Shown here: piece after piece, positions 54,987-64,000 of the stretch
Numbering within the stretch: the first letter of the stretch is position 1
How the letters are laid out: every line of letters begins with the position of its first letter
Assembly: GCF_947072685.1 (NCBI RefSeq)
Contig: NZ_CAMTIK010000001.1
Location: 1-64,000, forward strand
Reading direction: 5' to 3'
From: an uncultured Cetobacterium sp.
GTDB lineage: Bacteria > Fusobacteriota > Fusobacteriia > Fusobacteriales > Fusobacteriaceae
Length of the DNA stretch: 64,000 nucleotides
Notes under the pieces: generated by a model
What the model was told of the DNA's origin: nothing
Database searches by the model: none
The model's input: only the letters and a program-made list of their open reading frames with translations
Made by a program: the position numbers and the translations under genes

Positions 54987-56210
54987 TTATTCTGCACGTA
55001 AGGCCTCAATAGGATTTAGTTCTGCCGCTTTTTTTGCCGGTGTAACTCCAAACACAACTCCAATCACCGAAGATACTCCCAAAGCTAAAACTATAGATAA
55101 AAATGAAAAAACTGGGACTATGTTCACAAAATAACCCACCACATAGCCAAGAATAACCCCTAATATCACTCCTATAACTCCTCCAATCCCTGTCAATATT
55201 ATTGATTCCATTAAAAATTGTAATAAAATTTCTCTATTGGTTGCTCCGATAGCTTTTCTTATTCCAATCTCTTTTGTCCTTTCAATAACACTTACAAGCA
55301 TTATGTTCATAACACCAATACCACCAACAAACAGTGATATTCCAGCTACAAAAGTCACAAAAATATTAAGAGTCGTCAATATCTTATCAAAAGAATCTGC
55401 ACCTGTATTTTTTATATTTACTTCATATAGCTCTGTTGTGCCAGTTATTTCATCTAAGTATATCTTCATCTTCTGCATATCATTACCTAATTTATTTGGA
55501 TCTTTAGATTCTACAATTAACTTTGTATATCCTATCCCTTTTGCATCATATATTTTTTCATAAGTTGAAAGAGGTATTCTCATATATCTCGGTATTCTTT
55601 TATTTCCCATAAGTTTTGCTAAATCCTCTATTGGGTTTTTCATAACTCCTACTACTGTATATACTTCACTTTTACCTTTCCATCCCTCTATCAGATCAAT
55701 CTTTCCTCCTATTGCCCTCTCAGGAGTTTTAAAAATCTGTTTAGCTGTTATGTTATCAATAACTATATTTTTTTCTCCAGATTCATAATCAAATGGAACA
55801 AAGCCTCTTCCAGCAATAATTTTTATTGGCTGAATTCTTTCAAACGATGGATTTGTTATCTCTAAAGTCACAAACTCTCTTCTGTTAGAAATTTTCATTG
55901 TCATTCTTGAAGTAATCTCTGGACTTATCTCTTTAAATTCATTTTTCTTTTCTAGCATTTCAATTAAAGATTTATCTATGGTATTCTTCCACCTAAAATT
56001 GATGTCTGATTTATCTACAGAAACAGTAAACTTCCCATATCCACCATCTTTTAAATTCCCTGTTATACTCCTTTGTCCACCTCTTCCTATAGCTGACATC
56101 GTTATAACAGATGAAATCCCGATTATTATCCCTAACATGGTTAGAAAAGACCTAATTTTATTTCCTCTTAAACTTTTAACCGCACCTTTTAATATATCTA
56201 AATACGTCAA
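54987..56210 (-). CDS. MacB-like ABC permease
   Basis: 'GAVKSLRGNKIRSFLTMLGIIIGISSVITMSAIGRGGQ', 'GGIGVMNIMLVSVIERTKEIGIRKAIGA'. Confidence 0.93.
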   Translation of the reverse strand: MTYLDILKGAVKSLRGNKIRSFLTMLGIIIGISSVITMSAIGRGGQRSITGNLKDGGYGKFTVSVDKSDINFRWKNTIDKSLIEMLEKKNEFKEISPEITSRMTMKISNRREFVTLEITNPSFERIQPIKIIAGRGFVPFDYESGEKNIVIDNITAKQIFKTPERAIGGKIDLIEGWKGKSEVYTVVGVMKNPIEDLAKLMGNKRIPRYMRIPLSTYEKIYDAKGIGYTKLIVESKDPNKLGNDMQKMKIYLDEITGTTELYEVNIKNTGADSFDKILTTLNIFVTFVAGISLFVGGIGVMNIMLVSVIERTKEIGIRKAIGATNREILLQFLMESIILTGIGGVIGVILGVILGYVVGYFVNIVPVFSFLSIVLALGVSSVIGVVFGVTPAKKAAELNPIEALRAE

Positions 56211-56884
56211 TTTGAACCCCCATCATTTATCACTTCACCATCTTTAAAAACTATTATCCTTTTACAATATTTTGCTATTTCCGGTTCGTGACTCACTATT
56301 ACAACTGTTGTTCCAGAGCTATTTAAATCTAGAAAAAGCTTCATTATCTCCTCTTCCGAGTGACTATCTAAATTTCCTGTAGGTTCATCAGCAAGTATTA
56401 TTGCCGGGTCATTCACAAGAGCCCTTGCGATAGCTACTCTTTGTTTTTGTCCACCTGATAACTCATTTGGCTTATGATTTAATCGATCTCCTAATCCAAC
56501 TTTTTCTAAAACCCTCTTTGCTTTTTCCTTTCGTTGCTTTACCTCCATTCCAGAATATACCAATGGTAATTCCACATTTTCTATCGCTGTTAAACTTGGT
56601 AGCAGATTAAATGCTTGAAATACAAACCCTATCTTTTCGTTTCTAATTTTAGATATTTTTTTTTCAATAATTCTTTCTATATTTATGCTATCTAAAATAT
56701 AACTTCCCTCAAAATTCTTATCTAAACATCCCAAAACATTCATGAATGTTGATTTTCCACTCCCACTACTACCCATGATTGCCACAAACTCACCTTTCAA
56801 AATTCTAATATTAACATTTTTTAAAGCATGAAGCTCTAAGTCACCATTTCTATAGTATTTATTTAAACTTTTAATCTCTATCAT
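56207..56884 (-). CDS. ABC transporter ATPase (MacB/LolD-like)
   Basis: '[19 protein letters not shown]', '[32 protein letters not shown]'. Confidence 0.94.
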   Translation of the reverse strand: MIEIKSLNKYYRNGDLELHALKNVNIRILKGEFVAIMGSSGSGKSTFMNVLGCLDKNFEGSYILDSINIERIIEKKISKIRNEKIGFVFQAFNLLPSLTAIENVELPLVYSGMEVKQRKEKAKRVLEKVGLGDRLNHKPNELSGGQKQRVAIARALVNDPAIILADEPTGNLDSHSEEEIMKLFLDLNSSGTTVVIVSHEPEIAKYCKRIIVFKDGEVINDGGSN

Positions 56885-57929
56885 TTTTTTCACCTTTTAT
56901 CTTATCATTTGACTTTAAATCTAGTGTTGGATTTGCTATGTAAACATCTCCTACCTCTATTCCTTTTAAAATTTCAATCTGATCCCCTTTTAGTTCATTG
57001 TATGTAACTTCCCTCTCCTCTAAAATATTGTTTTCTTTTGTCACAAACACTATATACTTACCCTCTCTAAATATTAGGGCTGTTTTTGGGATTATAACCC
57101 CTTTTTGTGTTCCCTCTAAATATATTGTAGCTGAAACTTTAAAGCCTGGGACTATATATGGAATTGTTTCTTCAGGTTTCACCTCAACTTCTAAAACATT
57201 TTCCGAAGTTTTTTCTGATACTTTTGAAATTCTAGGTATTTTTGTAATCTTTCCGCTATATGATTTTTTCTTTTCAAAAACTTCAGGCTTTATGATTAAA
57301 GATTGATTTTCTTTAATATTTTTAACATCGTATTCAGGAACCTCTAAAATTATTTTCATATCTGATAGATCTGCTAACTCTAACAAAGGTTCATCTGTAT
57401 TTACTGAGTAGTTTTCTTGAGCTAATAAAGTTGTTATAGTCCCACTCACTGGACTTAGAATCTGTTCAGCGGTTTTTTCTAAATCCTCTTCTAAAGATTC
57501 GATTGTAAGTTCGTTTGTCTTTATCTGCTCAAATAGATCCTTTACATAGTTACTTGAGCTTCCACCTATCTTATTTAACTCCTTCTCTACCTCATAATCT
57601 CTTTTTAATTTTGAAAGGGATAAATTTTCTTTTTCTAAATTTCTTTTGATGTTATTCCTTTCTGTTTCATCAAATGTTATCAGCAGTTGATCTTTTTCTA
57701 CGTAATCTCCCTCTTGAACAAAAACCTCTTTCACTTTTAATTTTTTATCCACAAAAACTTTTTTTGTGTCATTAGCCTCTACACTTCCCTCCACATTTAT
57801 ATATCCAGAAGCTGTGCTCTTCCCAGCAACTTCAAATCTATACACAACCTCTTCCAGCTTTTGTTCACTCTTTTTCCCACATCCCACAACACCTAATAAA
57901 ACCAATAAAAGTATAACTTTCTTCTTCAT
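56871..57929 (-). CDS. HlyD/MacA-like periplasmic adaptor, lipoprotein
   Basis: Lipobox 'LGVVGCGKKS'; 'ILSPVSGTITTLLAQENYSVNTDEPLLELADLSDM'. Confidence 0.88.
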   Translation of the reverse strand: MKKKVILLLVLLGVVGCGKKSEQKLEEVVYRFEVAGKSTASGYINVEGSVEANDTKKVFVDKKLKVKEVFVQEGDYVEKDQLLITFDETERNNIKRNLEKENLSLSKLKRDYEVEKELNKIGGSSSNYVKDLFEQIKTNELTIESLEEDLEKTAEQILSPVSGTITTLLAQENYSVNTDEPLLELADLSDMKIILEVPEYDVKNIKENQSLIIKPEVFEKKKSYSGKITKIPRISKVSEKTSENVLEVEVKPEETIPYIVPGFKVSATIYLEGTQKGVIIPKTALIFREGKYIVFVTKENNILEEREVTYNELKGDQIEILKGIEVGDVYIANPTLDLKSNDKIKGEKNDRD

Positions 57930-57931
57930 TA

Positions 57932-59179
57932 TTATTTTATTTCACCCCTTATTTTCAGCTCATAAACAAATGCGTTTAATTTATTTCTTGATTTTTCCTC
58001 TTTTATTTTCAGTTCCAAATAATCATTAAATGATTCCATTACATCTAGATATCTTATTTTTCCAAGTTTATTTTCCAATTTCTTTATATTGTATTTTGAC
58101 TCCTCTAAAGCCCTATCGTTTGAAGTAACTTCTAGATTTTTAACCAATGAGTATAGCTCTCTTTCATATTTTAACCTTTCACTTTTTACATCCAAAGTCT
58201 TTTGAGATAACTTAATCTCCTTCTCAGCTAAAGAACTTTTTTCATCCATAAGTTCTAAATCCTTATAAAATATATCTTTACTCACTTTAAAAAATACCCT
58301 GTTCTCGTTTGCTTTCTCATCTCTTTCAACACCTAAATACAACTCTGGCATCTTATTATTATAATCTAAATACTTAATATTTTTTTCTATGACCTCTTTT
58401 TCTAATCTTACCCTCTCTGTGTCTCTCTCTCCTATCTTCTCTATATATCTATCCAAATTCAACGTACTAGCATTTAAATTTTCTAACTTTTTATCTTTTA
58501 AATCTATTTTAAAAGAATAAAAAAATTGTTTTCTTATACTTAAAATCTCCTTTTTTAAATTTCCTATCTCCAATTCTATATTCTTATAGCTATATGTCAG
58601 GGAGTCCAAATCTATTTTAGATGTTGCTCCCATATCATAAGATTTTTGTAAAATATTTTTCTCGCCACTCAATATTTTTAAAGCGTTCTCTCTAATACTA
58701 ATTTCTAACTGTACCTCTTTATAATCTCTATATAAATTTACCAACTCTACCGTTTGAAGTTGTAAATTATTTTCAAACTCAATCAATTCAACTTTTTTAC
58801 TTATTTTCAATTTTTCTAAGTTGCTATCATTTTTTGAAAATATTAAATCTTTAATATTTTTCTCCACTCCATAACTTACACCACTCTCATCATCTTTCCA
58901 CTTTTCTGCATCCACATAAAAGTCAGCATATTTGACTCTTCCCTTGGTTTTATATACATCATCTTCATCTCTATATTCATTTTCAACTTCCACATTAACA
59001 CCATTTAAACTATCTAATTTATATACCTCACCTCTTTCTAAATCTCTTTTTTCTTTCACTCTATAGATTTCATTTTCATAAGATGTCCTATTTAACTCAT
59101 CAATTAAATTATCCAAACTCACACTTTTTGAAAATGCAGTCTGAACAATTAAACAAAACAAAAGTATCCCTTTTTTCAT
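57932..59179 (-). CDS. TolC-family outer membrane protein
   Basis: Signal peptide 'MKKGILLFCLIVQTAFS'; coiled-coil TolC-like repeats; operon context. Confidence 0.72.
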   Translation of the reverse strand: MKKGILLFCLIVQTAFSKSVSLDNLIDELNRTSYENEIYRVKEKRDLERGEVYKLDSLNGVNVEVENEYRDEDDVYKTKGRVKYADFYVDAEKWKDDESGVSYGVEKNIKDLIFSKNDSNLEKLKISKKVELIEFENNLQLQTVELVNLYRDYKEVQLEISIRENALKILSGEKNILQKSYDMGATSKIDLDSLTYSYKNIELEIGNLKKEILSIRKQFFYSFKIDLKDKKLENLNASTLNLDRYIEKIGERDTERVRLEKEVIEKNIKYLDYNNKMPELYLGVERDEKANENRVFFKVSKDIFYKDLELMDEKSSLAEKEIKLSQKTLDVKSERLKYERELYSLVKNLEVTSNDRALEESKYNIKKLENKLGKIRYLDVMESFNDYLELKIKEEKSRNKLNAFVYELKIRGEIK

Positions 59180-59264
59180 AATCTCTCCCAACTTTTTATA
59201 ATTTTACCATCTCACTTTAGAATAACATATTTTTATGTCCTAATCGTGTCCTTTAAATAAATAT

Positions 59265-59285
59265 AGAGGCATTTTAAATGCCTCT
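59265..59285 (-). terminator. Candidate terminator hairpin
   Basis: AGAGGCATTTTAAATGCCTCT palindrome after the ABC gene, weak T-run. Confidence 0.55.
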
Positions 59286-59286
59286 A

Positions 59287-60990
59287 CTAACTTTTATCGC
59301 TCTGCGAATACATATTAAAAAACAATCCCTTTTTTTCTAAAAGTTCATTGAAAGTTCCAACTTCCAAAATACCCTCTTTTCCTAAAACAACTATTTTATC
59401 AAAACTTTTTAAAGTATTCAATCTATGAGCTATAGATATTATTATTTTATCTTTAAAGCATCTTGTTATATTATCCATTATTTTTCTTTCTAGTATGTTA
59501 TCTAGTGCAGATGTACCCTCGTCTAATAAGATAATATCTGGAGATTTCAAAAATAGTCTAGCTATAGCTAATCTTTGCTTTTGACCAGAACTTAAATTTA
59601 TTCCACCCTCTCCAAGTTTTGTATCTTCTTTATTTTCTAATCCATCCACAACATCTTTTAAATATGAAAGTTTCATAGCTTCATCTATTTTTTCAGTTTT
59701 TGCTTCTCTATCTATTATTTTTAAATTTTCCAATATTGTTTCATTCATCAGATGTTCGTTTTGATCAACCACTCCAATTTTTTTTAAAAAGCTCTCTCTT
59801 TTTATTGTTCTAATACAACTCCCATTGATAAAAATGGTATCCTTCTTAGCTATCAAACTGCTTTTTAGAAGAGAAAAAATTGTTGTTTTTCCAACTCCAC
59901 TCTCACCTACAAAAGCTATTTTTTCACCCTTTTTTATCTCTAAAGAAAGATCTTTAAATATACTCTTTTGTCCATACGAATGGCTTAAATTAGATATTTT
60001 TATACTTTTTATCTCATCACAAATAGCTTTATCCTCATCCTCTTTATCTGGGATACCCATTATCTCTGAAAATCTCTGGATTCCACTCACTCCTCGTTGA
60101 AAAACATCCACAAGTCCTATCAATCTAAGTATATATATTCTAAATCTATTTGTCAAAAGTATAAAACTTACAATTACACCTAAACTTATCTCGCCTTTTA
60201 TATGCAGAAATCCACCTAAAAATATAACAATCAGCTGGGTTAATTGGTTATAAAAGTTTATTCCCGACATAAGAGAAGATAGATTAAATATATTTTTTCT
60301 TTCCACTTCAAGGAGCCTTGCATTATTACTGGTGAATTTCTTGGCTCTCTCCCCTTCTAAAACATTATCTTTTATAAAAAATATGGTTTTTAAAGTATCG
60401 TGAACAGAAGATGTTAACTTTGACATACTCTTTCTGACATCAGTGTACCCTATTTTCAATCTTTTATTTTTATATATTGTAAAACAGATTGCAAACGGAA
60501 GTGGAATCATTGTTATTAAAGTTAATTTAACATTAAAATTTAACATTAAAACTAGCGCTCCCGCTATAGATAGAATTGAAAACAAACAATCCTCTAATCC
60601 TCTATATAATAACGACGAAACATTATCTAGATCATTTGTAACCCTTGATATTAAATCTCCACTTTGTCTCTCTTTAAAAAATCCATCCGGTTGATCTAAT
60701 ATCTTTTGAAAAAGATCCTCTCTCATAAAAAATTTAATTCTATTTCCCATGAGTTGTCCTCTTGAGCTTGAATATAGAGATATTCCAAATCTAAATATAT
60801 ATATGACTAACAGTATTAAAGAGTATGTAAAAAATCTATTCAAATCTTTACTCGGAATTGTTAAATCTATCAACTCTTGAACTATAATTGGACCGTATAA
60901 ATCTAAGGCAGTAACAATAAAACTACTGATTAAAAAATATATCAATAGTTTTTTTTCTTTTTTATAATAAAATATTATTCTATTTAACAT
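59287..60990 (-). CDS. ABC transporter, exporter-type fused TMD-NBD
   Basis: Six-TM region, 'FVGESGVGKTTIFSLLKSSL', 'LSSGQKQRLAIARLFLKSPDIILLDEGTSALD'. Confidence 0.94.
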   Translation of the reverse strand: MLNRIIFYYKKEKKLLIYFLISSFIVTALDLYGPIIVQELIDLTIPSKDLNRFFTYSLILLVIYIFRFGISLYSSSRGQLMGNRIKFFMREDLFQKILDQPDGFFKERQSGDLISRVTNDLDNVSSLLYRGLEDCLFSILSIAGALVLMLNFNVKLTLITMIPLPFAICFTIYKNKRLKIGYTDVRKSMSKLTSSVHDTLKTIFFIKDNVLEGERAKKFTSNNARLLEVERKNIFNLSSLMSGINFYNQLTQLIVIFLGGFLHIKGEISLGVIVSFILLTNRFRIYILRLIGLVDVFQRGVSGIQRFSEIMGIPDKEDEDKAICDEIKSIKISNLSHSYGQKSIFKDLSLEIKKGEKIAFVGESGVGKTTIFSLLKSSLIAKKDTIFINGSCIRTIKRESFLKKIGVVDQNEHLMNETILENLKIIDREAKTEKIDEAMKLSYLKDVVDGLENKEDTKLGEGGINLSSGQKQRLAIARLFLKSPDIILLDEGTSALDNILERKIMDNITRCFKDKIIISIAHRLNTLKSFDKIVVLGKEGILEVGTFNELLEKKGLFFNMYSQSDKS

Positions 60991-61864
60991 TTAACAGCTG
61001 CGTATGTAGATCTTCAAGAGCATCTATAACTCTTGGAGTTCCTCTTAAAATTTTATCCGACTCTAAAATTAAGATAGCTCCATTTTTACCTGCCTTAGTT
61101 TCTTTTACAAATGGATTACTGTTTAATATCTCATTTTTATTTTTTATTGCCATTGACCCCACCAAAATATCTGGATTTTCTGTAATTAAATATTCAGAAG
61201 ACACTATTGGCCTTCCTCCTGGAAGCCCATTTGCAATATTTTCAATTCCTAAAGTTTTAAAAATCTCTCCTGGTAAAGAGCTCTCGGAGAATACCATCAT
61301 AGGTGATGTTGAAAATATAAATGCCCCTTTTTTATTTAAAGGTTTTTTCTGTATCTCTTTTTTTATATTTTCTAACTTGTATCTGTAACTGTTAGAAACC
61401 TCTTTTGCTTCTAACTCTTCACCTGATATTTTTCCATAAACCTCTAAATTATTTAAAATCTCATCAAAGGTTTTAGTTTCATTCACTATAAATTTTATTT
61501 TTCTTTCCTTAAGTGTTTCTCCAAAGCCTTCTGACATTGCATTTAAAATAACTAAATCTGGTTGAAACATCAAAACTTGTTCTACCGAAGGTTTCATTAT
61601 AGTCCCTGCTTTTGGTAATTTTTTTGTTTTTTCAACTGGCCAAATCGGATTTTTAGCAGTGTCCGCTATAGCGACAATACTCTTTTCTCCACCAATCAAA
61701 TAAAAAGATTCCACAACTGCTGGATCTAGAATTAAAACTCTATCGTATTTTTTATTTTCAATTTTATTTCCCTTTGTATCAACAATCTTATCACCATCTA
61801 TCTTTAAAGCAAAAGCTGACGATGCTATCAATACTCCCATTATTAAAGAAGTTATTTTTTTCAT
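60980..61864 (-). CDS. Iron-complex/heme ABC substrate-binding protein
   Basis: Signal peptide; 'DRVLILDPAVVESFYLIGGEKSIVAIADTAKNPIWP', 'PDLVILNAMSEGFGETLKE'. Confidence 0.88.
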   Translation of the reverse strand: MKKITSLIMGVLIASSAFALKIDGDKIVDTKGNKIENKKYDRVLILDPAVVESFYLIGGEKSIVAIADTAKNPIWPVEKTKKLPKAGTIMKPSVEQVLMFQPDLVILNAMSEGFGETLKERKIKFIVNETKTFDEILNNLEVYGKISGEELEAKEVSNSYRYKLENIKKEIQKKPLNKKGAFIFSTSPMMVFSESSLPGEIFKTLGIENIANGLPGGRPIVSSEYLITENPDILVGSMAIKNKNEILNSNPFVKETKAGKNGAILILESDKILRGTPRVIDALEDLHTQLLNVK

Positions 61865-62646
61865 TTTTTCTCCTCCACTAAGGGAATTATGTATGGCTTC
61901 CCTTTTTCATCTTTTATAACTTTAGCTTTTAAATCATAAACCTCATATAATATCTTCTCTGTCAAAATATCCTCTGGTTTCCCTTGATATAAAACCTCTC
62001 CATTTTTCATCATTATTAGCTCATCACAAAACATAGACGCTAAGTTCAAATCATGTAAAACTGCTACACTTGTAATCTCTCTTTCTAAAACCAAATTTCT
62101 TACTCTATTTAAAAGCTCAACTGCATGATTTAAATCTAAAGCTGAGGTAGGTTCATCTAAAAGAAGAACTTTTGGATTTTGAGTCAGAGCTCTTGCCAAA
62201 AGGACTCTTTGAAACTCTCCTCCCGAAAGACTCAATGCAACTCTACCTTTAAACTTTGACAGTCCTAAAAAATCCAAATTTTCATCTGCTATTTTCATAT
62301 CCTCATATGAATACCCGTCCCAAGATGATTTCAAATGCGGAAGTCTTCCCATAAGAACAAAATCACTGACGTTTAATGTTGTCATAAGGTTTGATTTTTG
62401 TGGAACTAAAGATACTATCTTTGCCAACTCTTTTTTTTCTATACCTTTAAAGGTTTGATTATTTATAATCACCTCTCCTGAATCAGATTTTAAATAACCT
62501 AAAACATTTTTTAAAAAAGTGGATTTCCCACACCCATTAGGTCCTAATATACCTGTCATTTTCCCCTTTTTTATATTTAAATTTATATTTTTTAAAATCT
62601 CTTTTTCACCATATGAAAACTTTAGATTTTTAACTACAACTCCCAT
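61861..62646 (-). CDS. Iron-complex ABC ATPase (FecE/HmuV-like)
   Basis: 'GILGPNGCGKSTFLKNVLGYL', 'LSGGEFQRVLLARALTQNPKVLLLDEPTSALDLNHAVELL'. Confidence 0.94.
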   Translation of the reverse strand: MGVVVKNLKFSYGEKEILKNINLNIKKGKMTGILGPNGCGKSTFLKNVLGYLKSDSGEVIINNQTFKGIEKKELAKIVSLVPQKSNLMTTLNVSDFVLMGRLPHLKSSWDGYSYEDMKIADENLDFLGLSKFKGRVALSLSGGEFQRVLLARALTQNPKVLLLDEPTSALDLNHAVELLNRVRNLVLEREITSVAVLHDLNLASMFCDELIMMKNGEVLYQGKPEDILTEKILYEVYDLKAKVIKDEKGKPYIIPLVEEKK

Positions 62647-63615
62647 CTATCTCGCTCCTTTGGATTTAAATGCTAAATATAAAAAGAATGGTGCTCCAAA
62701 GAATGCTGTTACAACACCAATTGGAACTTCTACTGGTCCTAGTATAAGTCTTCCGACAGTGTCACAAATCAGTAAAAATAGTGCTCCTGCTAACGCTGCA
62801 TTAGGAAGTAACTTTGAGTTTGATGGCCCCACAATCATTCTTATTGAATGGGGTATTATAAGTCCTACAAAACCAATCATTCCTGAAAATGCAACAGAGA
62901 ACGCAACAACTAGAGCTGATACAGTTAAAACCTTAACTTTTAATCCTTGAACATCTACTCCTAGCGAATGTGCTTCTTCATCCCCTGATAAAAGTGCATC
63001 TAACTGAGTTCTTTGAACAAAGAAAAATATCATAGAAAAGACTAATGGAACTATCAATATCCCAACCTTTTTCCAAGTTGCTCCTCCTAAATACCCCATC
63101 AACCACATCGTTATTTTAAACGACTCCTCTCCAATCAAGTACATAGCAAATGAAGTGAACGCTCCTATAAATGCAGAAACCGCTATTCCAACTATTAAAA
63201 GTGTTGTTATATCTACCTTTCCTTTTCTATTTGAAAGTTTAAAAATAATAAAAGTACTCAATAAGCAAGACACAAATGCCAAAACTCCATATAAAATATC
63301 TGGTAATTGAAACACATAGGCTATCACTGCTCCAAATGTTGCACTTGCTGCTATTCCTATTATATATGGATCAGCTAATGGATTTTGGAACACGGCCTGA
63401 ACTACAACCCCACTCGATGAGAGCATCATCCCTATCAATAATGCCATTAATATTCTAGGTAAACGTATATCGTAAACAATTGTTTTTATATAATCTGGGG
63501 CTTCACTCATTGTTAGTAATTGTTTCAATGATATAGGAACACTTCCTAAACCAATAGAAAGTATTCCTAAAAATAATATTCCCAGAATTAATATTGTTGG
63601 TAAGTATCTTTTCAT
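62647..63615 (-). CDS. FecCD-family iron-complex permease
   Basis: 'DIRLPRILMALLIGMMLSSSGVVVQAVFQNPLADPYIIGIAASATFGAVIAY', 'GMIGFVGLIIPHSIRMIVGPSNSKLLP'. Confidence 0.95.
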   Translation of the reverse strand: MKRYLPTILILGILFLGILSIGLGSVPISLKQLLTMSEAPDYIKTIVYDIRLPRILMALLIGMMLSSSGVVVQAVFQNPLADPYIIGIAASATFGAVIAYVFQLPDILYGVLAFVSCLLSTFIIFKLSNRKGKVDITTLLIVGIAVSAFIGAFTSFAMYLIGEESFKITMWLMGYLGGATWKKVGILIVPLVFSMIFFFVQRTQLDALLSGDEEAHSLGVDVQGLKVKVLTVSALVVAFSVAFSGMIGFVGLIIPHSIRMIVGPSNSKLLPNAALAGALFLLICDTVGRLILGPVEVPIGVVTAFFGAPFFLYLAFKSKGAR

Positions 63616-63645
63616 ATTAATTCTCCTATTTTATTTTCTAAATTA

Positions 63646-64000
63646 TTAAAAATTGTACTTAAATCCTGAATAGATACTTCTTTCTGCCGCAGGATCAAAC
63701 TCTTGTCCATCTGAGCTCACTGAATTATAATATTTTTCATTGAATACATTGTTAATTCCAGCAAAAACTCTCAGTGATTCTGTTGGTTTATAATTTAATG
63801 AAATGTTTGAAACTATATTCTCATTTTGTTTTCCACCTGTATTTTTATTGTTTGTATAGTATCCAGATGAGTAAACTGTATCTAAAATAACATTTAATTT
63901 AGTATTAAATCTATAATCTAATGCTATATTAAATCTATTTGTTGGAACGTTTGCAATCTCTTTCCCTTCAATTTCACTATCTAAATCCTTTAGTATTTTT
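63646..64000 (-). CDS. TonB-dependent receptor, C-terminal fragment (continues past right edge)
   Basis: Hand translation ends '...ESLRVFAGINNVFNEKYYNSVSSDGQEFDPAAERSIYSGFKYNF*', typical TonB-receptor barrel end. Confidence 0.88.
   Translation of the reverse strand, partial: KILKDLDSEIEGKEIANVPTNRFNIALDYRFNTKLNVILDTVYSSGYYTNNKNTGGKQNENIVSNISLNYKPTESLRVFAGINNVFNEKYYNSVSSDGQEFDPAAERSIYSGFKYNF

Noticed and set aside
1-64000. tRNA/rRNA genes, prophage, transposons, toxin-antitoxin or restriction systems
   Set aside because: No supporting ORFs or RNA-like sequences were seen by eye; a tRNAscan/Infernal run would be needed to exclude small RNAs.

Overview
64 kb of a low-GC chromosome, apparently from a Fusobacteriota-like diderm: Firmicutes-type gene neighbourhoods (pgpH-ybeY-dgkA, tilS-ftsH, split CpsC/CpsD/CpsB) sit beside outer-membrane components (TolC, OmpA, a TonB receptor). 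Most genes are on the minus strand. The window holds a BY-kinase/polysaccharide-type operon running into a TolC-HlyD-FtsX export set; core genes (ybeY, pgpH, rpsT, rpsO, ftsH, tilS, mltG, DEAD-box helicase); a Feo ferrous-iron cluster including a Cys-rich mini-protein missing from the ORF track; a tandem TtcA-like pair divergent from a (CSSGG)n protein; a pyruvoyl histidine decarboxylase plus antiporter; split transketolase; class II photolyase; LytS/LytTR next to a CstA transporter; a MerR gene divergent from pepV-yfcC; a second MacAB-TolC-like set; and an iron/heme ABC locus ending in a TonB receptor cut by the right edge. I saw no tRNA/rRNA genes, CRISPR arrays, transposases or phage genes. 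The observations most worth checking are a JAB/RadC-like domain fused to a DinG-type helicase, the Cys-repeat protein beside the TtcA pair, a long-spacer MerR promoter with a dyad, 21-bp-spaced repeats upstream of cstA, the chimeric BY-kinase/TolC operon with a leader terminator, and terminators that overlap stop codons. No single locus is clearly a wholly new system. All family calls come from reading the translations by eye; no database search was run.
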